64,000 bases of DNA from [Lactobacillus] timonensis (GCF_900240275.1 NZ_LT964761.1:1531476-1595475), one strand, 5' to 3'; counted from the first letter of the stretch, positions 35,810 through 44,051 are shown. Made by a program: numbers and translations. The notes: generated by a model not told the origin, from the letters alone.

Positions 35810-36706
35810 TTAACCAATGGCTACTTGTGCAGCCCTAATCTCATTAACAGACGGGGTCTTCAGCCAGGAAATCATTTCCTTCATCGAAGACGTAATGGCT
35901 TCAGTACCCGGCAGCAGCAACTTACGGGGGTCATAACCCTTGTGGACCTTATCCAAGTCATGTCCTTCCTCAATGTAGCGGCGGGTGGCTTGCTGAAAGG
36001 CTAGCTGGAATTCGGTATTAATGTTGACCTTACTAATTCCCAAGGCAATTGCCTTTTCGACCTGATTGCGCGGAATTCCGGAACCCCCATGAAGGACTAG
36101 TGGGATGCTGATAGCATGGGCAATCTGCTCTAAGCGGGTAAAGTTCAGTCCTTTCCAGTCTGCAGGATAGATTCCATGAATGTTGCCGATACCGCAAGCT
36201 AATTTATCAACACCCAGTTGGGCAAAGCGGATAGCATCTTCAACTGACGCCAGCTCGCCGCTGGTAGCATCACGGTTTTCACCAATTTTACCAATTTCTG
36301 CTTCGACAGAAATGTTTCTTGCATGGGCCAACTGAACAATTTCTTTCGTCTTTTGATAGTTTTCCTCATTTGGCAGCTTATGCCCGTCAAACATAACTGA
36401 CGGGTAGCCGAGTTTAATACACTCCAACGCTGCCGCGTAATCACCATGATCAAGGTGAAGAATGACTGGGACATTAACTCCTAGCGAGTCAATTTGGTCC
36501 TCAACCATATCCTTAACAAACTTATAGCCACCCATGTAACGCGAAGCCCCCATGGAAACTTGGACTAACACCGGAGTCTGAGTTTCTTGTGCGCCCTTTA
36601 GAATTGCCCGGGTCCATTCCAGATTGTTAATGTTATAGGCTCCGATGGCATAGTGGTTTGCCCTGGCATCTGCAAAAAGATCGTTACCATTTACTAAATT
36701 AGCCAT
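35810..36706 (-). CDS. fba: Class II fructose-bisphosphate aldolase family protein
   Basis: Zinc-dependent aldolase of 298 aa that splits fructose-1,6-bisphosphate (or tagatose-bisphosphate) to triose phosphates. Metal ligands are visible in VILHLDHGDY, in the Glu-containing VEAEIGKIG, in GNIHGIYP, and in LVLHGGSGIP. The phosphate site is KVNINTEFQLAF. ATG 36706 is behind GGAGG; the frame's upstream ATG (36721) lies in the ribosome binding site. Together with tpiA 33 bp upstream, it links C6 and C3 sugar phosphates. Substrate preference between FBP and TBP cannot be decided by eye. Confidence 0.93.
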   Translation of the reverse strand: MANLVNGNDLFADARANHYAIGAYNINNLEWTRAILKGAQETQTPVLVQVSMGASRYMGGYKFVKDMVEDQIDSLGVNVPVILHLDHGDYAAALECIKLGYPSVMFDGHKLPNEENYQKTKEIVQLAHARNISVEAEIGKIGENRDATSGELASVEDAIRFAQLGVDKLACGIGNIHGIYPADWKGLNFTRLEQIAHAISIPLVLHGGSGIPRNQVEKAIALGISKVNINTEFQLAFQQATRRYIEEGHDLDKVHKGYDPRKLLLPGTEAITSSMKEMISWLKTPSVNEIRAAQVAIG

Positions 36707-36739
36707 TATTTTTTCCTCCATTGTTTACTAAGTTAATCC

Positions 36740-37516
36740 CTACATCACTTGTGCTAGAGCCATTTGTTGGTAGTTCATCATCTGAATGAAACTATCGGCG
36801 TCCAAACTTGCACGGCCAATCAGCACACCGTCAATATCTGGAGCCGCCATTAATAACCGAATATTGTTCGGGTTAACACTGCCACCATAAAGAATTCGAA
36901 CTTGATTGGCAATCTGGCTACCATAACGTTGACCAATTTCCTGACGTAGAAGATGACAGCCATGCTCAGCTGTTTCAAGATCGGCATGTTTGCCGGTACC
37001 AATCGCATCAGTCGGCTCAAAGGAAAAAACAATCCTTGTCACTTGACTCACCGGCACCCCTGTCAAAACGTTATCTAACTGACGAAAAATGCTATAACAG
37101 CTGTTATGCTGGCCAACCATCTTTTGTTCACCGTTGGTGCAAACGATCGGTCTTACGCCTTCACGAAGTGCTGTTAACAACTTTTGGTTAATGGTGCGAT
37201 TTGATTCCTTAAAAATCTCACGACGCTCAGCGTGGCCCAGCATCACATAGTTGACACCCATTGCTGCCAGATCACGAACGCTAATCTCCCCAGTATATGC
37301 ACCATTACACTTACTTGCCGCATTCTGCCCAATAATTTGCAACGGCGTTTGAGAAACTGCCTTCATCATTGGGTAAATGGCAAAAGCCTGTGGCGCAATA
37401 CCAACTTCCTCTCGGTCATAGTCTGGAAGTTCGTCAAGAATTTGGTGGAGAAAGGTCAGCGCCTCATCCACGTTCTTATTCATCTTCCAGTTGGCAACTA
37501 TTAACGGTTTCCGCAT
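36740..37516 (-). CDS. tpiA: Triosephosphate isomerase
   Basis: Interconverts dihydroxyacetone phosphate and glyceraldehyde-3-phosphate. The 258-aa protein has the catalytic Lys in IVANWKMNK, His in MLGHAERRE and Glu in FSFEPTDAIGTGK; the phosphate-binding GGSVNPNN and DGVLIGRASLD follow. The loop around Glu (FSFEPTDAIGTGK rather than the common AYEPVWAIGTGK) and VCTNGEQ instead of CxGE show it is a divergent branch. The start is ATG 37516 behind GGGGTG; TTG 37522 is an alternative. First gene of the tpiA-fba-phosphatase operon. Confidence 0.93.
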   Translation of the reverse strand: MRKPLIVANWKMNKNVDEALTFLHQILDELPDYDREEVGIAPQAFAIYPMMKAVSQTPLQIIGQNAASKCNGAYTGEISVRDLAAMGVNYVMLGHAERREIFKESNRTINQKLLTALREGVRPIVCTNGEQKMVGQHNSCYSIFRQLDNVLTGVPVSQVTRIVFSFEPTDAIGTGKHADLETAEHGCHLLRQEIGQRYGSQIANQVRILYGGSVNPNNIRLLMAAPDIDGVLIGRASLDADSFIQMMNYQQMALAQVM

Positions 37517-37522
37517 TTTCAA

Positions 37523-38080
37523 GTTTCACCCCATTGGACTCTTTTACACAGTCTTTTCAAATCGGTCTACTTAATGAATAACAATTAAGCTGGCCATTGC
37601 CAACCTATTATCACGTATTGTTATTCTTTAGTATTCACGTGGGAAAATCATTAATGCTGACTGATTAATTGAAATCTATTATTTAACCAAGCCAACAACC
37701 GTAGTATAAGTGTTGCTAATTAATAAGTCAAAGCAATTTATGACATAAACCACAATTAGCAAAAATTTGCTATGCATAAATATACTAAAATAATTAAACG
37801 GGTGTTTATTTATGACGAGGTGTATCCTTAGTCTTTATTATAATTGGTATAGTCATACTTTTGGAGGAATTCTGGTTATTTCTGTTAACAAGACGATTGG
37901 TCACCGTCGCTAAACTAGACCAATTATCTTAATGACAATTATTAAGCTGTCTCCTATATTCAGTAAATATTAACTATACCATTTCGTAAAAATTTTCTTA
38001 AGGTGTCCTTATTGGTGCAATTTTCGTTAGAACCAATCCGTAAACCATTTTGCAAAAAATTAAAAATTATGGTTTAAGAG
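37523..38080. other. About 560 bp of AT-rich non-coding DNA rich in inverted repeats
   Basis: No convincing gene was seen apart from a doubtful 33-codon ORF. Inverted repeats present: TAGCAAA/TTTGCTA (37757-37772), ATTGGTC/GACCAAT (37896-37924), CTTAAT/ATTAAG (about 37928-37946), ATTGGT/ACCAAT (38011-38037) and TAAACCAT/ATGGTTTA (38041-38076). The region must hold the promoter of tpiA on the minus strand, but no box pair stood out. Confidence 0.5.
37812..37913 (+). CDS. Doubtful 33-aa ORF in the repeat-rich intergenic region
   Basis: ATG to TAA, with a weak ribosome-binding-like GGGTG (37800-37804) 7 nt upstream. The peptide starts MTRCILSLYYNWY and has a short hydrophobic stretch GGILVISV. 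No family is recognised. It may be chance or a remnant. Confidence 0.15.
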   Translation: MTRCILSLYYNWYSHTFGGILVISVNKTIGHRR

Positions 38081-38084
38081 TAAT

Positions 38085-38111
38085 AAAAAACCCAGGCGAA
38101 CCACTCGCCTG
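38085..38111 (-). terminator. Terminator after the AAA+/Ntn-hydrolase-like operon
   Basis: On the minus strand, CAGGCGA, a 5-nt loop and TCGCCTG (38093-38111), followed by GGGTTTTTT. It closes the four-gene operon 13 bp after the AAA+ gene. Confidence 0.9.
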
Positions 38112-38124
38112 AGATGATCGTCAT

Positions 38125-40014
38125 TTACTTTAATTCATCGCCATTTAATAACGGAAGTGTTGAATCACTACCTAACGAAAAATCATGCCATAAGTCTTTA
38201 GGAATTTCCCCCTGTGAAAGTGATTCATTGCCTTGTTTGGCGTTATGATCATCATGCACAGAACCACCAAAAGCTTTTTGAATATCGTCAGACCAAATCT
38301 CATCTAACGGGTGCTCCTCATTTTGCCCGGTATCAACCGCTATTTGACGCAGCAACTGATCGTTACGGTTTCTGATCCAGCGACCATTACTGTGGTCATT
38401 GCTACTTTGATACTGCTCGCTTACCAACTGCTCGTAGAGTTTCTCCGTTCTCGGCGAATCGAAATGCATTTGTTGCTGTTGCAGCTGCAAGCGGCCAATA
38501 GCGATGATTTCATCAACACTATAATCATCAAACGTGAAAACATTGGGAACCCGTGAAGACATCCCTGGGTTCTGCTGTAATAGCTTTTTCATATCCTCAG
38601 TATAGCCAGCAAAGATGATCATAAGTTCTTCTCGGTGGTCTTCCATATACTTCATGATGGTATCAAGCGCTTCACGACCAAAGGTGTCATCGTTTCCATG
38701 CACCAGGTCGTAAGCTTCGTCAATAAACAGCATCCCCCCGGTAGCTTCTTCGAGGACCTTCCGGGTTTGTTTGGCAGTCTGGCCAACGTAACCAGCGACT
38801 AGCTGTGTGCGATCAACTTCAACATACTTATCAGTTGGCAAAATTCCTTCTTCAAACATAATCTTGCCGACCAGCCGAGCGACCGTTGTCTTACCGGTCC
38901 CTGGGTTACCCTCAAAAAGTGAATGAAAAGAACTCGACACTGTCTTCATTCCGTGCTCCTGCCGACGCTTATTCATTAACGCCATCTGAATAAAGGTATT
39001 CACCTGTTCCTTTACCCGGGTTAAGCCAATGAGTTGCTTCAGTTTCTTCAGGGCAGCGTGATCATTAGTCCTAACAGCTGATGACTGGGAAGTCAATGAA
39101 CCCTCTTCACCTGCCAGAGAATTGCTGCCGCGCTGGACATTTCCAGTTACCTGGCAATTCTTCACTGATACCTGACTGTCCACCGCTTCAATCCATGGCT
39201 GATAGTTAAGTCTCTTTTCAGCTAGCGAACCAGTTAATTGTGAGTGATCGACGACCAGCGGCGTAATTGACTTTGGCAATGTTACCGGGAAATGCAAATT
39301 ATCCGCAATCATTCTTGAGTTTAGCAGGTAACAAAGACATCGTTTTGTAGACAAACGATCTTGATGATTATCTGCTACTTGATAAGGCAGATAATGTTGA
39401 GTCTCATGCACGGAAAAACTAAGGTTTTGACTAACAATATTCCACTCGCCAGCAACGGACAGAGTGCCCACTTCAACTTGGTCCAGTACAAGGTTGCCAC
39501 TACTTCCCTTGGGCAAATTGATAATCATTAGGTTACTTTGGCGAATAACTCCCGTAACGTCAGTGGCCATTTTAATGGCACCACCAAAATCACGGTAAAA
39601 AACTGTCGAAGATTTCATCACAAGGTTAGCACCCTGGTCACAGCCTATAGCCGTCTGCTCCAGCGGACCGGTTAGCGAATCAGGGTCTCTAATAAAAGTA
39701 ACATGATCAACCGTTGCCGTTGCTCCTTTTAAGACACTGACGTTAATTTGACGGTTATTAACCATCACCAAGTTTGTCAACTTCAAACTAGTTTCAGTCC
39801 CCAGCTCACCAATAAGATAAACGTTGTCATCGTCATTATCGTTAGGATTATCGTCGGCGATACCTGTGATACTGCCGTTAAATGTGTAAACCGTCTTTTC
39901 TGAATCTGGATGGGGAACATTATAAAATCCCGGGGCCAAATTAATCTCGCCCGTTCCCCGGGCAAAGGCAGCCTCGAAGTCTGGTTGGTTATCAATTACA
40001 TTTTTATCGACCAT
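38125..40014 (-). CDS. CbbX/SpoVK-type AAA+ ATPase with an N-terminal beta-helix-like region
   Basis: A 629-aa two-part protein. Residues 1-290 are strand-rich with repeated short turns and V/I/L-x-N patterns (SLKLTNLVMVNNRQINVSVL, ATVDHVTFI, VSVKNCQVTGNV), as in right-handed parallel beta-helices. From about 325 comes an AAA+ module of the CbbX/SpoVK group: IGLTRVKEQV, Walker A GNPGTGKTT (369-377), pore-loop aromatic YVG (409-411), Walker B MLFIDEA (428-434), sensor 1 FAGYTEDM, and Arg finger in NPGMSSRVP (488). The pore loop implies threading of a polypeptide. RBS AGGAGG; 12 bp after the Ntn-like gene, last in the operon. The target is unknown. Confidence 0.8.
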   Translation of the reverse strand: MVDKNVIDNQPDFEAAFARGTGEINLAPGFYNVPHPDSEKTVYTFNGSITGIADDNPNDNDDDNVYLIGELGTETSLKLTNLVMVNNRQINVSVLKGATATVDHVTFIRDPDSLTGPLEQTAIGCDQGANLVMKSSTVFYRDFGGAIKMATDVTGVIRQSNLMIINLPKGSSGNLVLDQVEVGTLSVAGEWNIVSQNLSFSVHETQHYLPYQVADNHQDRLSTKRCLCYLLNSRMIADNLHFPVTLPKSITPLVVDHSQLTGSLAEKRLNYQPWIEAVDSQVSVKNCQVTGNVQRGSNSLAGEEGSLTSQSSAVRTNDHAALKKLKQLIGLTRVKEQVNTFIQMALMNKRRQEHGMKTVSSSFHSLFEGNPGTGKTTVARLVGKIMFEEGILPTDKYVEVDRTQLVAGYVGQTAKQTRKVLEEATGGMLFIDEAYDLVHGNDDTFGREALDTIMKYMEDHREELMIIFAGYTEDMKKLLQQNPGMSSRVPNVFTFDDYSVDEIIAIGRLQLQQQQMHFDSPRTEKLYEQLVSEQYQSSNDHSNGRWIRNRNDQLLRQIAVDTGQNEEHPLDEIWSDDIQKAFGGSVHDDHNAKQGNESLSQGEIPKDLWHDFSLGSDSTLPLLNGDELK

Positions 40015-40026
40015 CCATCATACCTC

Positions 40027-41340
40027 CTACATCCCGTGCTGTAATCGCAGCTGCCAGCCAAGATTTTCCCGGCTATTGGGATCAAAATACTGCTTCTTTT
40101 GGATCCAAACGGGACCATCATTGGGTGTGATGGCCAAAACATCAATTGGTCCACCAACAGTCGCAAAGTGATCACCGTTATACTGGCGTTCAAAACTTGT
40201 CACCTTAATCATAGTCTCAGCAATCTCTGCCAGTTCAGGAATGTTTAACATGGCAATTTCGGATTCAAAGGGGGCCCCGTAAGTGTTGTAAAAGTATTCA
40301 GCTAGTTGCTGGTTAATTTGATTTTTCACATCAACAGGTAAATCAGTTTTATGCATGACGGTGTCCGTCAATTGACCATAAATATCATCACTGACACCAA
40401 AACGAAGAGTATTAGCTACGTCAGTTTGTGCGAATGGCAGAAAAAGGTTCCTAATTGGCACCCCCACCTGGTTAAGCTGTCCAATCTGGTCAATTTTTTC
40501 CCGCTTAAATACAGGATGAGAGCCAACACTGCCATACAAATGAAGCTGCTCAACTACTGGACAGTCATCATCTTGACCGTAACCAGCAATTACGATGCCT
40601 GATTCACCATTCCCCTTCCACTGCCCAGTACTGAGGCCGGCGAAGATGATGATATAGATAGCATGCAACCAAATTCCCTGCAATTGCTCATCAAAGAGGT
40701 TATGATAATTGTTATCACCATTCAATTTTAAGCCAACTTGTTGAGCCTGCTCTTTCATCATTTTAACAACCAGCCCTTCCCGATCGGGATGAGCTGGGTC
40801 AACTGTCAACAGCAACTGCTGATAATCAGTAATAAACTGATGCTCAGAGTATCCGTTAGTGGCCAATTGATGATTAGCCGCTTTTGCATAGTTCTTGGCA
40901 GAATTCGTCAAACTCTGTTTAATAAACAAGGCAACTTCATCACTATTACGGTCTTGATATTGAAAATCTTGGCAAAGCGTATAAGTTAGCGATGAAACAA
41001 CCCGGTTCACTGTTGAGCGTTGATCAGTCACCGGTAAATTCACCAAAGGCTCGTTCACCAAGTAATGGAGAAATGCTTCTTGATAGTCGCTGAGGTGGGA
41101 CAGCCTTTGGCTACCAACTTGTTGCCGGTAGTGTTGAACCAACACGCTCCAGGGAGTTCCTTCGAATGAAGCATTGCCATACATCATCAGACCAACATAG
41201 TGCTGCCAATCCAATGTATATAGTTTCTGGGCTGAATCATAGATTGCTTGAACCTGACCGGTATAATCCGTCTCACTCACGGCACTATCTGCCGCCAGCA
41301 CAATCCCAGCTTGGTTGCCGATTCCGATCTCTGCAGTCAT
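40027..41340 (-). CDS. Proteasome-subunit-like (Ntn-hydrolase) protein with catalytic-type N-terminus
   Basis: A 437-aa protein whose start reads like a proteasome beta subunit: Thr directly after the initiator Met, then EIGIGNQAGIVLAADSAVS. Counting Thr as 1, Asp is at 17 exactly as in beta subunits. Lys38 in SAQKLYTL lies five residues later than the usual Lys33, consistent with a small insertion. A second strand pair, GIVIAGYGQ...VEQLHLYG, fits the later beta-subunit pattern. The C-terminus ends TVGGPIDVLAITPNDGPVWI. It is much longer than a beta subunit (about 200-240 aa) because of a helical insert (about 70-230). Its ATG overlaps the TGA of the paralog upstream (ATGA). Function inferred, not shown. 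Confidence 0.6.
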   Translation of the reverse strand: MTAEIGIGNQAGIVLAADSAVSETDYTGQVQAIYDSAQKLYTLDWQHYVGLMMYGNASFEGTPWSVLVQHYRQQVGSQRLSHLSDYQEAFLHYLVNEPLVNLPVTDQRSTVNRVVSSLTYTLCQDFQYQDRNSDEVALFIKQSLTNSAKNYAKAANHQLATNGYSEHQFITDYQQLLLTVDPAHPDREGLVVKMMKEQAQQVGLKLNGDNNYHNLFDEQLQGIWLHAIYIIIFAGLSTGQWKGNGESGIVIAGYGQDDDCPVVEQLHLYGSVGSHPVFKREKIDQIGQLNQVGVPIRNLFLPFAQTDVANTLRFGVSDDIYGQLTDTVMHKTDLPVDVKNQINQQLAEYFYNTYGAPFESEIAMLNIPELAEIAETMIKVTSFERQYNGDHFATVGGPIDVLAITPNDGPVWIQKKQYFDPNSRENLGWQLRLQHGM

Positions 41341-42566
41341 TGCTTCGCTCCTCCCTCATTTAATGCAGCCTGACGATAAACCCACACCGGTCCATCTTGA
41401 AAAGTAATCGTCATCGTCTCAATATCGCCACCTACTCCTGCGTTGCGGAATGAGTAACGTGCGACAAAGCTATTTGCTTCTACCATTGTTCTTGACATCT
41501 GCGCTAATTCAGCTGGGCTGAGATTAACAATCGTTTGCCTAATGCCAGCGGTATGATTGTCCATCGCCTGCCTGACAGTTCTGAGTACCCGTTGCTGGTC
41601 GGTTAACTGCATTCCCTTGTCAGCAATAATTCGGGCAATTTGTTGAAATGACACCTCGGCCATCCCTTGTTGCAGTAATTCAGCACCAACCGATTGGCGG
41701 GTATAAGTCGAAACGGCTTTAAACAGCTGATTATGATCCTGATCAATTCGTTCAACTTCACCAGTTTTTGCCAATAGCCTTCCCAAAAAGCCATAAAGGT
41801 TAACGAGCTGGCAACTACCAAATGCTTCACCTCCGCCAAGGCCAACGAAGTAAATAGAAGCATAGTTTTGCCTAATATCAGTGGTTAAGATGGTGCGAAT
41901 AGCCTCAAACAGGCGTGGATAAATACTCGAGAAGACACTTCTCTGACCCTGGGCAGACTCCTGGCTTGGCATTAGCAATTGCTTGGCAAAGACCCCACCA
42001 TTGGTGTTGTTGCCATAACTAGCATATTCTTTCACCCATTCGTTAATAATAGCCGAAATAGGTTGCTGATACTTTTCAATAAATTGCTGGCGGTCCAGTA
42101 CAAAAATTGGCTGATTCTGTCTACTCTGCTGCCATTGCTGACAAATCTTATCCACCGCCTGGTTAATAACTGCTTCAAAAGATTGCTGCTCGCGGCTGGC
42201 CTGTTGCAGCTGCATATAGTTATTAAACAAGTTTTCTAAGATTAATCGCACATTGTCACGCAGATACCACTGTTCCCCTAGCCCGCTCTGTTTGCTATTA
42301 AGAAAGGCAATAAAAGAAGACGAATAATCAGTTAGTTTGTTTAATGGCTGTGTCCCTAACTGATCCGCAAAACGCTGAATCAGTAGCTCGACGGGGATGT
42401 TCATAAACTTATCAATTCCTGTCGACACAGCAACCACCTTATGCTTCCTACCAAGTGGGAACAGTCTGTTAATTCCGCGATATTCTTCCCCGCTAGTGCT
42501 TGCTTCCATTGTATCCATTGAAACAGCGATTCCCCGCTGATTCGCTAAAATAAAACCAGATGCCAT
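41337..42566 (-). CDS. Proteasome-subunit-like paralog, probably inactive
   Basis: A 409-aa paralog of the next gene. Shared features are the beta-subunit-like start (GFILANQRGIAVSMDTMEAS with Gly12 and Asp18 aligned), the mid-protein strand pair IYFVGLGGGEAFGSCQLVNLYG, and the C-terminal GVGGDIETMTITFQDGPVWV. The residue after Met is Ala, not Thr, and the position of the catalytic Lys is Arg34 (INRLFPL), so it lacks the nucleophile and base. This resembles the pairing of active and inactive beta subunits. It overlaps the next gene by 4 bp and follows the 283-aa gene by 56 bp. RBS AAAGGGGGAAA. Confidence 0.55.
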   Translation of the reverse strand: MASGFILANQRGIAVSMDTMEASTSGEEYRGINRLFPLGRKHKVVAVSTGIDKFMNIPVELLIQRFADQLGTQPLNKLTDYSSSFIAFLNSKQSGLGEQWYLRDNVRLILENLFNNYMQLQQASREQQSFEAVINQAVDKICQQWQQSRQNQPIFVLDRQQFIEKYQQPISAIINEWVKEYASYGNNTNGGVFAKQLLMPSQESAQGQRSVFSSIYPRLFEAIRTILTTDIRQNYASIYFVGLGGGEAFGSCQLVNLYGFLGRLLAKTGEVERIDQDHNQLFKAVSTYTRQSVGAELLQQGMAEVSFQQIARIIADKGMQLTDQQRVLRTVRQAMDNHTAGIRQTIVNLSPAELAQMSRTMVEANSFVARYSFRNAGVGGDIETMTITFQDGPVWVYRQAALNEGGAKQ

Positions 42567-42622
42567 AATTTCCCCCTTTTAAACATTATTAGTTTACTAC
42601 AGTTGCCAAGCCAAACAAGCGG

Positions 42623-43474
42623 TTACCGTTTAAACCAACCGAAAATGCCGCGATGACGTCGCTGTTCTACTGTTGCTGCAGTCAGCTTGGTAATGGCCTC
42701 GGTTAACTTGGCCTGGTTCTTAAGTTCCTGCTCATGGCGGGCATCTTGGCTAGTCTGGTAATGCTGAAGCAGCGTATCACTATTCAACCACTTATCGAAG
42801 TTCGCAACGTTGACGATAAAGCCGGTACTAGTGTACTGGTAACTATTATGATATTTCCGTGGCAGATAGTAGAAATAGCGGTTCATCATCGAACCATTGT
42901 TGCGACTTGTCCGGTCCGACACCTTATTGAAAAGGTGCTTATTAATTTGGGCCATTAACTGGCCCTCTTGTTTGACAAAGGTAATGTCGGTGCCAACATC
43001 CGCCTGGTTGACCAACATTGTCCAGTCATTGCGGCCCATAGAAATTGAATAATCATAGTTATCCTGGAAATACTCTTCCACTTGGTCAAACATCTCAAAC
43101 TGATTCAATGCCTTTTTAAGCACACTCTTAATTGGGAAGAGAAAGTCTTTTTCAACCTTTTGTTCGTCTTCGGTAGAAACGTTGGCAAACTCATAGTTTC
43201 TTTTACCAAAGACACCACCATCGAGAAAATTACCACTGCCATTCAGATGGGCCGCTAGCCGTTTGCCAAAGGAATCCTTACCGTTATCACTCAGCCCTAA
43301 AATGAGCGTCACCCGCGAATAGCGAGGCAATAAATACTTCTCAATAAAACTAACTGATGACAGAAACGAAACGCCGCGAAATTCAGTAGCCGTCTTTAGT
43401 CGTGTCTCGGTGTATTCCCAAAAGTCAGCATTTTGGTGCAGTTGTTGTTGCGGGCGAGCAAGAATATATAACAT
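42623..43474 (-). CDS. Unknown protein, first gene of the AAA+/Ntn-like operon
   Basis: A 283-aa protein I do not recognise. It starts MLYILARPQQQLHQNADFW. The middle is mixed alpha/beta (YSRVTLILGLSDNGKDSFGKR). It has many Asn, Tyr and Phe residues (NRYFYYLPRKYHNSYQYTS). A helical stretch follows (about 235-270, QELKNQAKLTEAITKLTAAT), and the basic-aromatic tail is RRHRGIFGWFKR. No signal peptide or membrane helix is seen. The tail resembles that of the PLD/AAA protein (KKRRGFFARLFG). ATG 43474 sits behind GAGGAGGAG; the frame's earlier TTG (43489) precedes it. No strong promoter was found upstream. Confidence 0.7.
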   Translation of the reverse strand: MLYILARPQQQLHQNADFWEYTETRLKTATEFRGVSFLSSVSFIEKYLLPRYSRVTLILGLSDNGKDSFGKRLAAHLNGSGNFLDGGVFGKRNYEFANVSTEDEQKVEKDFLFPIKSVLKKALNQFEMFDQVEEYFQDNYDYSISMGRNDWTMLVNQADVGTDITFVKQEGQLMAQINKHLFNKVSDRTSRNNGSMMNRYFYYLPRKYHNSYQYTSTGFIVNVANFDKWLNSDTLLQHYQTSQDARHEQELKNQAKLTEAITKLTAATVEQRRHRGIFGWFKR

Positions 43475-43551
43475 GATGCTCCTCCTCAATTCCCCTTTAT
43501 TTTAATAGAAATAATGAACAATTGCATTGGTTACCGTCACCCATTGATGAT

Positions 43552-43583
43552 AAACAAAAACCCAGCGGATAATCGCCGCTGGG
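43552..43583 (-). terminator. Terminator after the GNAT gene
   Basis: On the minus strand, CCCAGCGG, a 7-nt loop and CCGCTGGG (43561-43583), followed by TTTTTGTTT. Confidence 0.9.
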
Positions 43584-43595
43584 CTAAAGGATAGA

Positions 43596-44051
43596 TTAAA
43601 GAGTTAATTGATAGTCAAGCCAGTCATGATTTTCTTGGCCGCCCTGTTTTTTGTAGAATTCCTGGGCCTTCTTGTTCCATGGTGCGCAGGTCCACTTAAT
43701 GACACCACACCCATGGTCACGACCAACCTGTTTAAGTGCATCCATTAATTTAGTTCCCAGGTGCTGTCCACGGGCGCTTTCATCAATAAATAGTTCCTTC
43801 ATATAAATATCTGCACGATCCTGGGCAGTATATGGAAGGAAGTAGTAAACCAGCATCCCTTTTACCTGTCCATCAACAGTTGCTACTAGGCAGTGGAACT
43901 TTGGCGGAACAGTTTCAAAAGCATCGCGAACAATCGTTTCCTCAGTAATGGCAAAGCTGTCAATATAATGCTCATATTCGGCTAAGCCCTTCATTAACGG
44001 GTAAGTCTGCGAAATTTCATTCCTTTTCATTTCGTGAACATCAACAGTCAT
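43596..44051 (-). CDS. GNAT family N-acetyltransferase
   Basis: A 151-aa acetyltransferase. The acetyl-CoA loop is in ELFIDESARGQHLGTKLMDAL (R-G-Q-H-L-G), preceded by the beta-4 strand and followed by a Trp/Asn-rich motif WTCAPWNKKAQEFYKKQGG. The overall pattern, with an N-terminal MKGLAEYEHY helix, is like the diamine (spermidine/spermine) acetyltransferase group, so an amine substrate is possible. RBS AAAGGAAG; a single-gene unit with a strong terminator. Confidence 0.85.
   Translation of the reverse strand: MTVDVHEMKRNEISQTYPLMKGLAEYEHYIDSFAITEETIVRDAFETVPPKFHCLVATVDGQVKGMLVYYFLPYTAQDRADIYMKELFIDESARGQHLGTKLMDALKQVGRDHGCGVIKWTCAPWNKKAQEFYKKQGGQENHDWLDYQLTL

Noticed and set aside
42623..43489. 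Prophage or mobile-element origin for the AAA+/Ntn-like operon
   Set aside because: No integrase, structural phage gene, att-like repeat or tRNA flanks it; the only IS elements are 10 kb or more away.
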